A stretch of DNA of 26,858 nt from a virus: positions 1-26,858 of the IMG/VR virus record IMGVR_UViG_3300044613_002608. One strand, given 5' to 3'. A program made the position numbers and the translations under genes. The notes under the pieces are model-generated. The model worked only from the letters and a program-made list of their open reading frames with translations, was not told where the DNA came from and searched no databases. Of the stretch, positions 6,669-15,806 are shown piece by piece. How positions within the stretch are numbered: the first letter of the stretch is position 1; each line of letters starts with the position of its first letter.

Positions 6669-8564
6669 ATGGCAACAGAAACAGTAACACAGATATCCCG
6701 GGAAGCCCCGGAAGTTGAAGCGTATAAACTTAATTTAATGAAGGCTGCGGCAGCGCAGCAAGCACCGGTCCTGCCTGACTATCAAGTAGCAGGATTACAA
6801 AAGTCGCAATTAGACGCAATTGCCGCAGGTCAAAGAGGAACGCTGCAATCGGGCATTGGCGCGTACACCCCATTCATGCAAGCAGGCCAAGCAGCATTAA
6901 CTGCGGGCACTGCCACTACGGGAGAGGCAGCGGACGTATTGCGTGGTGCAGATACCCGTGGACAATTCGCTGCGGCCCAACAGGCATTAAATCAAGCAGC
7001 CGTACCTGCCGCTCAGATAGGGCAACTGGCCAATGTAGCGGGATCAGGTCTCGGGTATTTATCTTCTGGTGCTGCTGATATCGGCCGTGCGCAACAGATG
7101 GCCCAATTGTCCTCTCAGGCTAATTTGCAGCCGTCACAGCAGATGATGATGAATGCTGCGCAGCAAGCGCAGCAAGCCGCCTATCAGCCCGGGTTTGGGC
7201 AAGCTTCTCAAGCTTTGGGGGCGGCGCAACAACAAGCAATGGCCGCAGGGCCTTCTGATTTCGCCCAATCTAATGCATTGTTGGGCAGAGGCTTGTCTCA
7301 GAGTGATATGGCTTCACGGCAAGCCCAAATGGCTGCGTATCAGCCCGGGTTTGTTCAAGGGCAGGGCGCTGTGCAATCTGGCATTGGCGCACTGCAAGGG
7401 GCGGCGCAACGATATGATCCGTCCTCTGCTCAGGCGTACATGAATCCGTATCAGCAGCAGGTTATCGATGAGTCAATGCGACAAATTGATAGACAAGGTG
7501 CGATTCAACAGGCTAATTTACAGGCTCAGGCCACACGTGCTGGCGCTTTTGGCGGCTCTAGAGAGGGCATACAACGCGCAGAACTTGGCCGCAATTTAGC
7601 TGAAACAAAAAACGCTGCCATCATTGGTGCGTTGCAGCAGGGGTATGGAACTGCTCAACAGCAAGCGCAACAGGCTTTCGAGCAGCAACAGCAACGACAA
7701 CTGGCTCAAGGTCAGGGCTTGGCCCAAACGGGGGCTACAGCCGGAAGCCTCGCTTCACAGCAGGGCCAATTGGGTCTGCAAGCGGCTCAGCAACAATTTC
7801 AATCCGCTGGCTACGATGCCAACACCGCCATGCAAATGGCTCAATTGCAGCAAACTCAGCAACAACAAAGGCTGGCCCAATCGCAAGCCATGCAGGGAAT
7901 TGGCTCGTCATTTGGGCAGCAAGCGGCCCAACAGGCAGGTCTGCAACAAGCTGGCGCACAGTACGCTGGTAGCGTTGGTCAAAATCTCGGTGCGCAAGAA
8001 ATGCAGCAGGCAGGACTCGGTCAAAGTGCCGCGAGCCTATATGGTCAATTAGGGGGCCAAAAAGCTGGATTGGCCAGTCAAATGGCGGGGATCGCGGGCC
8101 AGCAAGCTGGAATTTTGGGACAACAATCCCAGCTTCAGCAGCAGCTTGGTCAGGGTATTGGCAGCTTGGCGGGCCAGCAGTTTGGCATTGGCCAGTCGAT
8201 GTCGCAGGGCCTTGGTGCTTTGGGCGGTCAAATGGGCCAGATGGGTATGCAACAAGCTGCACTTGGTCAAAGCGCTCAGCAACTCGCTCAGGGCGATGTC
8301 AACTTCCTGTATAACTTGGGCTCTCAGCAACAAAGACAGCAACAAGCCGAATTGGATGCAACACGCGCAAGCAAGATGCAAACTGCAATGCAGCCGTATC
8401 AACAGATGGCATTCCAGTCGGACATTTATAGGGGTGCGCCGTCCACGCAGATGGCTATGACCACGCAGAATGCGCCATCGCCCAGCCCCTTCCAACAGAT
8501 CGCGGGCCTCGGAACAGGATTGGTTGCAGCCGGTGCAGCCGCAGGCAGATCCGGATTATTCTAA
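6669..8564 (+). CDS. Gln/Ala/Gly-rich virion protein, putative internal protein
   Basis: Encodes 631 residues with extreme Gln, Ala and Gly content and no predicted membrane segment. The N-terminus (REAPEVEAYKLNLMKAAAAQ) and the central block (residues about 255-310: SAQAYMNPYQQQVIDESMRQ, then GAFGGSREGIQRAELGR) look like conserved anchors. The rest is repetitive, for example AAYQPGFGQ/AAYQPGFVQ near residues 172 and 224 and many QQAGLGQ-type units from residue 340 to 530. The start is 3 bases after the preceding stop. Such proteins lie among the internal-core genes of podovirus-like genomes; a role in ejection or as a coiled scaffold is inferred. Low complexity makes distant similarity searches unreliable. 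Confidence 0.75.
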   Translation: MATETVTQISREAPEVEAYKLNLMKAAAAQQAPVLPDYQVAGLQKSQLDAIAAGQRGTLQSGIGAYTPFMQAGQAALTAGTATTGEAADVLRGADTRGQFAAAQQALNQAAVPAAQIGQLANVAGSGLGYLSSGAADIGRAQQMAQLSSQANLQPSQQMMMNAAQQAQQAAYQPGFGQASQALGAAQQQAMAAGPSDFAQSNALLGRGLSQSDMASRQAQMAAYQPGFVQGQGAVQSGIGALQGAAQRYDPSSAQAYMNPYQQQVIDESMRQIDRQGAIQQANLQAQATRAGAFGGSREGIQRAELGRNLAETKNAAIIGALQQGYGTAQQQAQQAFEQQQQRQLAQGQGLAQTGATAGSLASQQGQLGLQAAQQQFQSAGYDANTAMQMAQLQQTQQQQRLAQSQAMQGIGSSFGQQAAQQAGLQQAGAQYAGSVGQNLGAQEMQQAGLGQSAASLYGQLGGQKAGLASQMAGIAGQQAGILGQQSQLQQQLGQGIGSLAGQQFGIGQSMSQGLGALGGQMGQMGMQQAALGQSAQQLAQGDVNFLYNLGSQQQRQQQAELDATRASKMQTAMQPYQQMAFQSDIYRGAPSTQMAMTTQNAPSPSPFQQIAGLGTGLVAAGAAAGRSGLF

Positions 8565-8570
8565 GGAAAC

Positions 8571-11096
8571 ATGATGAAAGATTCAGTAGTTCTCAAACGT
8601 TCCATGTTCTCCGAAAAGTTGCCCAAGTCTGTGCGCAATAGCGGGATCATGGCCGGATTTGAAGATGACGATATGTTGGAAGCTCCGGAAAAAGAAGACG
8701 AGATGCCTGTAATGGCGCGTACGCCGCAGAATCCTGAAATCTTGATGAACAATTTGCGGGGCGATATGCGCTCTGTTGATGCACGGTACCAAGAGCTGGC
8801 CCAGATGGTGGGCGATGAAGCTGCTCAGGAGACTCCTCCTGAGGTCTTGGCCATGCTTCAAATGCAGTTTGGGCAGAAGCAGGAAGGCATTGGCGCGTTG
8901 CCGCAAGGCGCAGAGATGATGCCTCCTCCCATGGGCGGTGGCGCACCCATGGGGGCACCCGGCGGGGCTCCTGCAATGCCCTCCCCACAAGGCATGCCAG
9001 CCATGCCACCACAGGGCGCAATGCCTCCTCAAGGAGCTATGCCGCCCGGCATGGAGGGTGCTGGCCCTTTTCCGCAAGGCGGGGCTGAACAGGCTCCGCA
9101 GGGGTTTGCCAAAGGCGGCTATGTTCCGGGCTTTGCCCCCGGCGGCTCAGTATCCAAAAAAGCTTTGGATGAACAATTGCTGGAAGGCGGGGGCGGTGGC
9201 GGAGGTGCTGGTGGATTTGGTGCGGCTGCTTTAGCTAATAAACAGCGCGAGACGGCAGCAGGCCGTCTTTCCGCGCAATTTCCAAGTCTCTCCAGTATGT
9301 CCTTAGCGGATTTAAACAAGAGCCTTGGTAGCCGATTTATGTCCCCACAACCCACAGTCTCTCGTTTGACTGGGGGAGATCCGGCAATAAACCTGACGCG
9401 CCAAGGCCGCGAGTCTTTAGTCAAAGACCCCGCTACGGGCATAATTAGTCCCGGAACGGGGACAAAGCTTGCCCCATATACAACCATGGGCCCACTTACT
9501 TCGCCTACCTTTACCCAAGGTTTAACCCAAGGGTTAAATAGATTGGCTGCGGAGTATCCCCGTGTTGCAGCTTTGCTGCCTCCATCTATTTTGGCTGCCG
9601 TTGGCGTTGTTGGCCCTACGTTGACCGAGGAGCAGCAATCTACTCCTTTGACGGCACCCGAACAAGCCAAGTACGACGAAACCATGGCGCTGATTGACGC
9701 TGTTAATAAGCCTACCCCACCGGTACAACCAACCCCACAACAGCTTGAAAGCTTTGTGAAAGCGCCGCCACCTGTGGATCAAGATCCGTTAGGCACGTTC
9801 ATCACTGAAAAACTCAAGGCTCAGGAAGAGCGCGAGGCCACAACAGAGGACCAGACCACCGATGACTTCATCAAGGAAGCCTCTGCCAAGCCCAAGGCAC
9901 TGAGCCGCATTGAGCGCATCCGGCAGGCCAGTGGCGAGTATGCGCCTTTGTATAAGGAATTGTTGGGCGACACCAAGGAAGACGCTAAGACCAATGCATT
10001 GTTGCTGTTGGCCGATGCAGGCTTCAAGCTGGCCTCTACGTACAAACCGACTTTTGCCATGGCTCTTGCTGAATCAGCCAAGGATCTGCCACGTGGCCTT
10101 GCAGCAATTGCTGCACAGGATAAAGACCGCGACATCAAGGTTAAAACCGCAGCACTCAGTCAGGCCATCTCCGACATAACTGCGCAAGATGCAGCAGCGG
10201 CAGCAGAGAAGAAACTGATCCTTGAGTACACCATGAAGGAGCAATTAAAAAGAGCAGAAGGGCAGGGGGTTGTTTACGAAAACGCCGGGGCAGGTGGTCG
10301 TATTGGGAAAGATAAGTTAGGAAACTATAAAGGATTCTTTATTGATCCTAACTCTGACGACTACAAGGAAATTGCAGAAAATCCGTTGCTGGTCAATAAC
10401 TTTACGACAGTTAATCCTTTTGCAAAGGATATGGGCAAGGCCACAACCGTTACTTCAAAGAGCTTAAAGAAACGCGAAGAAATAGAAGAAAAAATGAACC
10501 TGCTTTCGGGTTTGATTGCAAAAGTAGACACGGGCTTGAGCCAAGTAACAAATGCGTTTAGTCCGGGAACCTTCGTAACTAATCTTGCAAACAACGTGGT
10601 TGTTCCGCTGGTGCCTAATTTTGTCTTGCGCCCAGATGTAGACCAAGCAGCCATCATCGCTAGTCTTGGCACCATATTTAGTGACATCACTAGGGGTAAT
10701 GCGGACGTGGGCGGAAAACTTTCTGTGCAAGGTGAAAAATGGCAACGGGAAAATATAAAGGCCATTCAAGATCCTGCGGCTTTGTTAAAGAACCCAGAGC
10801 TTGCGGCAGGGGTTTTTAAAACAATAAAAACCGCTTATCTCAATGAATACTACGCGTATGCCACGCAGTTGGGTATTGGCGACCGCAACATTGTTGTAAG
10901 CACTCCGCCTACAGGGACAAAAAATGATCCATTTGTAATTCCTTCAGATCCGGAGAAACAACAACAAATGTTGAATTATCTAAAGGTCCAGTTTGGATCA
11001 GTTGATGATCCTAAAGCCAAGATTTACATACGTAAGCCCACTGGGGAAGTAGTGGATACTCCCGTGATAAATCTTTTTACTCCTAGAGGGCAGTAA
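8571..11096 (+). CDS. Large virion protein with Pro/Gly-rich N-terminal third
   Basis: Encodes 841 residues. Residues 1-100 are acidic and helical. Residues 105-225 are very rich in Pro, Gly, Met and Gln (repeats such as GAMPPQGAMPP) and include KGGYVPGFAPGGS and a poly-Gly run, probably a flexible linker. From about residue 390 on the protein is helical and charged (FKLASTYKPTFAMALAESAK). The C-terminal 250 residues are globular, with GTFVTNLANNVVVPLVPNFV and VGGKLSVQGEKWQ. AAGGAA precedes the ATG at 8571; an ATG at 8574 is equally possible. It is tightly packed between two other large virion genes and probably encodes an internal capsid/ejection protein. No enzymatic motif was seen. Confidence 0.75.
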   Translation: MMKDSVVLKRSMFSEKLPKSVRNSGIMAGFEDDDMLEAPEKEDEMPVMARTPQNPEILMNNLRGDMRSVDARYQELAQMVGDEAAQETPPEVLAMLQMQFGQKQEGIGALPQGAEMMPPPMGGGAPMGAPGGAPAMPSPQGMPAMPPQGAMPPQGAMPPGMEGAGPFPQGGAEQAPQGFAKGGYVPGFAPGGSVSKKALDEQLLEGGGGGGGAGGFGAAALANKQRETAAGRLSAQFPSLSSMSLADLNKSLGSRFMSPQPTVSRLTGGDPAINLTRQGRESLVKDPATGIISPGTGTKLAPYTTMGPLTSPTFTQGLTQGLNRLAAEYPRVAALLPPSILAAVGVVGPTLTEEQQSTPLTAPEQAKYDETMALIDAVNKPTPPVQPTPQQLESFVKAPPPVDQDPLGTFITEKLKAQEEREATTEDQTTDDFIKEASAKPKALSRIERIRQASGEYAPLYKELLGDTKEDAKTNALLLLADAGFKLASTYKPTFAMALAESAKDLPRGLAAIAAQDKDRDIKVKTAALSQAISDITAQDAAAAAEKKLILEYTMKEQLKRAEGQGVVYENAGAGGRIGKDKLGNYKGFFIDPNSDDYKEIAENPLLVNNFTTVNPFAKDMGKATTVTSKSLKKREEIEEKMNLLSGLIAKVDTGLSQVTNAFSPGTFVTNLANNVVVPLVPNFVLRPDVDQAAIIASLGTIFSDITRGNADVGGKLSVQGEKWQRENIKAIQDPAALLKNPELAAGVFKTIKTAYLNEYYAYATQLGIGDRNIVVSTPPTGTKNDPFVIPSDPEKQQQMLNYLKVQFGSVDDPKAKIYIRKPTGEVVDTPVINLFTPRGQ

Positions 11097-14000
11097 ATGG
11101 CATCCTACATTGTTGAAGATTCCCAAGGCCGTTTGGTTGATCTTTTCGGCACCGCCAAAGGGCCCGTAGGCAGAGCCGAGGGCGCTCCCGTTGCACGCGA
11201 CCCAAGAGCCAAGGGCCCTGACGAAGCAGTCAGTGACCCTGTAACGGGTTTGATTAAACAAGGTACTTGGGGGTTTAATGCTGGGCTGTTCGCTTTGCCT
11301 GATTTGGCTGTCAAAGGCATTGGCAATGCGCTGGGTATGGACGAAAAAAACGTTACGACCCTGACAAAAATATTTAACCGAGGAGAGACAGCTCCTCGTA
11401 ATGAACAAGAGCGTTATGCACGGGCCATCGGAGAAGGAATTGGCGGCGGCTTGTTGCCCACAGGCGTGCTATCGTTTATAGCAAGGGGCCGATCTGCTGC
11501 CTCTCTTGCAACAAAGGCAGATGACAGTGTTTTAAAAGCAATCACAAACGACACGCTTGATTTTATTAAAAAGAATCCTAAGCAAGCGTTTGCGATGGAC
11601 GCTGCGTTTGGCGCGGCCCACGAAACATTGGCGCAGGCAGTAGAAGAAAACATGTCTGACGACGATCCTGAGCGCAAACAGTTTTTTAAAACTTACATGC
11701 CCACGGCAGCTTTGATCGGAGGGCCCCTAGCTCTTGCAACGCTTAGCCCAGCGGCTCGCGCATATAAATTTGGTAAAAAGAAATCTCAGGATTTAGATGC
11801 TTCTTTGGGTGGCTTAGAGCAAGATGCACTTGCTGATCTTGGTTCAAGAATACCTATTGCACCTAAAATACTTGCTGCCCGAGGTAGTGAAAAATTGAGA
11901 AAGTCCTTGGGGGCCGCTGCGGACACGCCCGAGGGCAGGGAAGCAGCAGCCGTATTAAATCAGATATTAACCGACTATCCGCAACTGACGGCTGCCGGTT
12001 ATAAAGCAAACATTGTTGAGCAGTTAATGGACCCTGTTTTAATAGATAGGATGGAAAAAGCCATATCAAACCTGCCTGCAAATAGCCCGGCCCTGAAAAT
12101 GTTTCGAGAACAAGTGGCAAAAAACGAAGCTGCCCGTGCATCACTCTATGACAATTTAACTCCTGAGGCAAACATAGAGCTGCAAGAAGCTTTAAGTCAA
12201 GTTCAAAAACAACGTCAGGAGTTGTTTGACTCGTTTGCGGCTACTCGAGAAAATGTCACGCAAGAAGAGATTGATCGTCTAAGCATATTTTATGGTCCCC
12301 TCAATCCGGACAAGTTAAACGGAGAACTGCGTGGGATTTTGCAAGCTGAGACTGAGCTTGACGTGAACATGGGCAAAAAGATTTTGAGCCGACTGGGTCT
12401 CGGTCAAGGCACAGATAAAAACGGATTGCCTATTCCTGTGCGGGATGAGAGGGGTCAATCCCTGTTCCCTGCGTCTAATGTGGAACAGCCATCCGTGGAC
12501 TTGCTCGACTACTACGACAAGTTGCTCAAGGGACGCACAACAATGTCCACTGAAATGCGTAGTTTTATCGCAAATTCAGAACCCTTGAATACACTGCGCA
12601 AGAACGTCACAGCAAAAATCAAGGCCCGTGACGAAATGGAGAGGACGCTTGTTGATGATTTACTAAGTAACAAAATTGACGAGCAGTTAAACAACTCCCC
12701 CATCATGGCACGTATTAAAATGGTGGCAGAAACAGGGGCCGCACCGGAAACAGTAGCGAAAGAACTAGAAACCTTAAATACTATTAAGGGCTTGGCGAAA
12801 TTGTTGACAAAGAGTCAACAAAAAGGCGTTCCATTGACGAAGGCAGAAAAAGCACGCCTAGAGGCAGAATCTGGTTTTGGATCACTCATCATCCCAGAAA
12901 CGGGAGAAGTCAGAATTCGATTGGGTAACGAAACTATAAGTTTTAACCCAAAGACAATTGCAGAAGATGCAAAACGAATTGCTGTTGCAAATAATACCGT
13001 GGACATGAATGTTCCCGAAGCTGTTGACTATCTGCAAGCCGCAGCACGTTTTCGCAACCAAGCCTTAGATAAGCATAATTCAGTGCTTGCAGGCAAGCGT
13101 GCAACTCGCGTAATAGATGCTGATCAGTACCTCACGTTAGGCAACAAAGTCCTTGACGACTTTGAGAAAATGATCCTGAACAACGTGCCCCGTTTGAAGA
13201 AAGAACGGGAGGTAATGAAAATGGTCATGGATGATTACCGTAGCGTGTATGAGCAGCGGTTGCCATTGATCATTGGAAGAAAAGTAAACGAAGGCGGGGC
13301 CACCCGTTACGCCACGCCCAACGAACAGGTGCTGTCCGCTGCCTTCAAGAGTGCAGCAGATGTGCGGAACTTGTCCGCTCTAATTGGAAACAATCAATTA
13401 GGGATAGATCTTCTAGAAAAGGGCACATTGAACTGGTTGCAAAGCAAAAACATTTTTGACAAATCGGGCGTGACAGAAGGCTTAATTAATCCGAAAAAGA
13501 TCAACGATGTTTTGCAAAAAAACCAAAATATTATTTCTGCATTGCCCAAGCAAGTCCAAGATACTTTACGAAACGAAGCGGACATCGCAGTCAATGTGTC
13601 TCGCCGTTTAGGCGAAATAAAAGATCAAGAAATCGTTGCTCAGGACATTGAGTTTGATAACTTCTTGAAAACGGTTCTTCGTCCGGGAACAGACAAAGAA
13701 ATTATCCTTACAAAGGCACTCAATAATCCGATTGAGATGACTAAGCTTGTGAACGTCTTAAAGGGAGACCCCGACAAGCTGGCAGCACTGCGACGTGCTG
13801 TGTTTGACATCACTAAAGAAGGCACGTTCACAGGTGGTTCCCTAAAAAAATTTATGGAACTAACGAACAAGTCTTTAAAAGTGGTGTTTGATGAGACACA
13901 CCTTAAGCATTTAACGGCACTTGCGGACCTTCAAGAGCGGGAGCTAGCTCTTAAAAACGTCACGGGAATGAACCCAAGATTTGAGTCCCTTAGTCAAAAT

Positions 14001-14609
14001 TTTCAACGCATATTAGGGGTGTCTATCCCGGGATTGATGACCTATGGGCGAGATGTTACGGGGGGACGTATCTCTCCCGAGGGGGCAGGTATAAGCTTGG
14101 GCGTGCGTTTTTTTTCCTCTATGGAAGAGAACTTACAAAGTAAAATGTTGGTCCGCGCACTTACTGATCCTGACGTAGCAAAGGCTTTAGTCAACCCTAA
14201 AAACGCAGATGACGCAAAATTACTTTTACGTGAAGTGCAGTCTGCGGGATATCTTTCCCGCGCACTCATGGCAGATATCGGCTTGACAAGCTCACAACTG
14301 GCAATGCAGGATAGGCAGGTGCCGATTGAGGGCATGGAAGGGATGCCCGTTGTTTCACGTGGAACAACTGCTGCCGCACCAAGTTCAGGGGCCTCTGCTT
14401 CTACCATGTTAAGAGAAATGCCGGTTGCGCCCCCCACACGGGGCATGCCACCTGCCACACTTTCTCCTCGTTTTGGTGCCCCTCCTCCGCCAGCGCCGCC
14501 AGCGCCCGGGATGTACCAAGCGCTGTTTCCAGACGATCCAATTAGTAAAATGTTGCAGCAACGTCAAGCGCAAACACAAGGAGGTCAAACACCTCCCCCG
14601 GGCCAATAA
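11097..14609 (+). CDS. Very large helical virion protein, putative ejection/internal core protein
   Basis: Encodes 1170 residues, the longest in the window, predominantly alpha-helical and charged. A Gly/Ala-rich stretch at about residues 115-135 (GEGIGGGLLPTGVLSFIARG) and one at 197-215 (TAALIGGPLALATLSPAA) are the only hydrophobic parts. The middle holds long helices, and a region near residues 900-930 reads GDPDKLAALRRAVFDITKEG. The last 90 residues are Pro-rich and disordered. Size, helicity and last-large-gene position parallel the internal virion proteins of T7-like phages (gp15/gp16), but I see no lytic transglycosylase motif and claim no homology. The start codon abuts the previous stop (TAAATG). 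Confidence 0.75.
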   Translation: MASYIVEDSQGRLVDLFGTAKGPVGRAEGAPVARDPRAKGPDEAVSDPVTGLIKQGTWGFNAGLFALPDLAVKGIGNALGMDEKNVTTLTKIFNRGETAPRNEQERYARAIGEGIGGGLLPTGVLSFIARGRSAASLATKADDSVLKAITNDTLDFIKKNPKQAFAMDAAFGAAHETLAQAVEENMSDDDPERKQFFKTYMPTAALIGGPLALATLSPAARAYKFGKKKSQDLDASLGGLEQDALADLGSRIPIAPKILAARGSEKLRKSLGAAADTPEGREAAAVLNQILTDYPQLTAAGYKANIVEQLMDPVLIDRMEKAISNLPANSPALKMFREQVAKNEAARASLYDNLTPEANIELQEALSQVQKQRQELFDSFAATRENVTQEEIDRLSIFYGPLNPDKLNGELRGILQAETELDVNMGKKILSRLGLGQGTDKNGLPIPVRDERGQSLFPASNVEQPSVDLLDYYDKLLKGRTTMSTEMRSFIANSEPLNTLRKNVTAKIKARDEMERTLVDDLLSNKIDEQLNNSPIMARIKMVAETGAAPETVAKELETLNTIKGLAKLLTKSQQKGVPLTKAEKARLEAESGFGSLIIPETGEVRIRLGNETISFNPKTIAEDAKRIAVANNTVDMNVPEAVDYLQAAARFRNQALDKHNSVLAGKRATRVIDADQYLTLGNKVLDDFEKMILNNVPRLKKEREVMKMVMDDYRSVYEQRLPLIIGRKVNEGGATRYATPNEQVLSAAFKSAADVRNLSALIGNNQLGIDLLEKGTLNWLQSKNIFDKSGVTEGLINPKKINDVLQKNQNIISALPKQVQDTLRNEADIAVNVSRRLGEIKDQEIVAQDIEFDNFLKTVLRPGTDKEIILTKALNNPIEMTKLVNVLKGDPDKLAALRRAVFDITKEGTFTGGSLKKFMELTNKSLKVVFDETHLKHLTALADLQERELALKNVTGMNPRFESLSQNFQRILGVSIPGLMTYGRDVTGGRISPEGAGISLGVRFFSSMEENLQSKMLVRALTDPDVAKALVNPKNADDAKLLLREVQSAGYLSRALMADIGLTSSQLAMQDRQVPIEGMEGMPVVSRGTTAAAPSSGASASTMLREMPVAPPTRGMPPATLSPRFGAPPPPAPPAPGMYQALFPDDPISKMLQQRQAQTQGGQTPPPGQ

Positions 14610-14631
14610 TCACGTAAGATAGGAAACAGTT

Positions 14632-14835
14632 ATGCCAAACGCCAAACTTCCCGTCAAGGCAAAGTCCAAAGTCAACGCTGCGGGCAACTACACCAAACCA
14701 GAGTTACGCAAACGTATATACAGTCAAGTCAAAGCCGCTGCGGTACAGGGCACAGGCGCAGGGCAATGGTCAGCCCGCAAGGCCCAGCTTGTCGCCAAGA
14801 AATACAAGGCCGCAGGCGGCGGGTACAGAGACTAG
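14632..14835 (+). CDS. Small basic protein (DUF5872-like, label uncertain)
   Basis: Encodes 67 residues, strongly Lys/Arg-rich with almost no acidic residues. The core TKPELRKRIYSQVKAAAVQG is followed by GQWSARKAQLVAKKYKAAGG and then GYRD. This GQWSARKAQLxAxxYKxxGGGY signature recurs in phages and large algal viruses; I recall the Pfam name DUF5872 for it but cannot confirm this. AGGAAAC lies just before the ATG. The composition suggests nucleic acid binding, and placement after the virion genes suggests a packaged DNA-binding protein (inference). Confidence 0.75.
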   Translation: MPNAKLPVKAKSKVNAAGNYTKPELRKRIYSQVKAAAVQGTGAGQWSARKAQLVAKKYKAAGGGYRD

Positions 14836-14836
14836 T

Positions 14837-15070
14837 ATGAAAGCCCCACAAAAATCCCTGAGCGATTGGGGAAACCAAAAATGGAGAACTAAAAGTGGTA
14901 AAAAATCTTCTGAAACAGGTGAGCGATACCTTCCTAGCGCTGCGATTAAAAGTCTCAGCCCTGCTGAGTACGCTGCGACAACCAAAGCCAAGCGAGCCGG
15001 AAAAGCCGCCGGGAAACAATTCGTAGCGCAGCCCAAAAAGATTGCAAAGAAAACAGCGGGCTTTAGATAA
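14837..15070 (+). CDS. Small Lys-rich basic protein
   Basis: Encodes 77 residues, very basic. It contains WGNQKWRTKSGKKSSETGER, then YLPSAAIKSLSPAEYAATTK and a tail QFVAQPKKIAKKTAGFR. This pattern (KWRTKSGK...RYLP...LSPxEYAAT...QPKKIAKKTA) recurs as a short independent protein in phages and algal viruses, but its function is unknown to me. The ATG at 14837 is 1 base after the preceding stop; a TTG at 14789 would overlap the neighbour and is rejected. It pairs with the preceding basic protein and is the last gene before the convergent nuclease gene, whose stop codon is 1 base away. DNA compaction or packaging with the genome is a reasonable inference. Confidence 0.75.
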   Translation: MKAPQKSLSDWGNQKWRTKSGKKSSETGERYLPSAAIKSLSPAEYAATTKAKRAGKAAGKQFVAQPKKIAKKTAGFR

Positions 15071-15071
15071 A

Positions 15072-15806
15072 TTAGCAGTTGCCGTCCTCTCCATCGGCAC
15101 CATTCGGCCCCGGCAGCGATGCTGGGGCCATTTTTTCAAACTGCTCAACCCGTCTCCACCACTTGTCCTTGTAGCCGTCAAACTCCCGGCCACAGGTCAC
15201 AAACTCCTGCACCTCACCACTTTGGGCAACCATCATGATCACCCCATGGTCGATGGCCGTGCCGTGGACCTCGTTGTGCGCACAGGCATATGCCGCCAGT
15301 TGGATAAAGTAATCTTCAATCCACTTGCGCTGCTTCATCTTGTTGGTTTGTTTAAAGTCAACAATTGAGGGTTCTCCCCTATAGACTCCAATGCAGTCAG
15401 ACGTGCCAGCGTACCGCGCTGGGTGATACAGCGGCACTTCCGCACCCCAAACCTCGTTGACGTGGGGAAAGAAATGCTCGATCAACTGGTAGCCCATGCG
15501 GTAGCCCTTGACTTGCAGCCATGTCCGTGGTGCGGGTAAATCCCTATTCAACAGCAGTCGCTCAACCACGTTGTGCATGTGCGTGCCAACCGTTGCCGCA
15601 TCATTTTTGATCCGATCCGCTTCTGCCTCACCAACCCTCGCGGCCCACGAATCAAGGTGGGTTTTGTCCTTTGTATCCGACAGGATGCGGGTGACGCTGG
15701 GCATGTCGTATTCCTGCCCATCGATGCGGTAAACACGGCCCGTGGGTGCGTCGATTCTTTCCAATCTCTCGTACACAAACTTGCGCCGGATAGGGATGAG
15801 CTGCAT
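15072..15806 (-). CDS. PD-(D/E)XK superfamily nuclease (RecB/Cas4-like)
   Basis: Encodes 244 residues with the full motif order of RecB/Cas4/MGME1-like exonucleases: GTHMHNVVERLL (residues 74-85), GAEVPLY (Glu123), GTSDCIG with Asp137, IVDFKQ with Asp150 and Lys152, and QLAAYA with Gln169 and Tyr173. These residues bind the metal ions and cut DNA, likely from ends. No Cys cluster for an iron-sulfur centre is seen, unlike true Cas4. The ATG at 15806 overlaps the helicase stop as TAATG; a TTG at 15818 is a weaker alternative. Coupling to the helicase suggests a joint role in DNA recombination, end processing or host DNA breakdown. The last 12 codons double as a terminator hairpin for the opposite strand. 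Confidence 0.88.
   Translation of the reverse strand: MQLIPIRRKFVYERLERIDAPTGRVYRIDGQEYDMPSVTRILSDTKDKTHLDSWAARVGEAEADRIKNDAATVGTHMHNVVERLLLNRDLPAPRTWLQVKGYRMGYQLIEHFFPHVNEVWGAEVPLYHPARYAGTSDCIGVYRGEPSIVDFKQTNKMKQRKWIEDYFIQLAAYACAHNEVHGTAIDHGVIMMVAQSGEVQEFVTCGREFDGYKDKWWRRVEQFEKMAPASLPGPNGADGEDGNC
15106..15136 (+). terminator. Intrinsic terminator of the late operon, inside the opposing nuclease gene
   Basis: On the + strand a 10-bp stem (15106-15115 with 15120-15129, one G-T pair) closes a GCGA tetraloop and is followed by ATTTTTT. This is a textbook rho-independent terminator 35 bases after the last + strand gene. The reverse strand has no T tract at this hairpin, so it acts in one direction only. 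It is embedded in the C-terminal codons of the nuclease gene (MAPASLPGPNG). Confidence 0.8.

Noticed and set aside
7153-8262. Alternative-frame open frames in the Gln-rich gene
   Set aside because: CAG/CAA/GCA-rich repeats leave all frames open; only the frame coding the anchored N-terminal and central motifs is continuous with its neighbours.
14789-15070. Longer version of the last late gene from a TTG at 14789
   Set aside because: It would overlap the previous gene by 47 bases, while an ATG at 14837 directly follows the previous stop.
15072-15806. Cas4 / CRISPR association
   Set aside because: The nuclease lacks a visible iron-sulfur Cys cluster, and there is no repeat-spacer array or other cas gene in the window.
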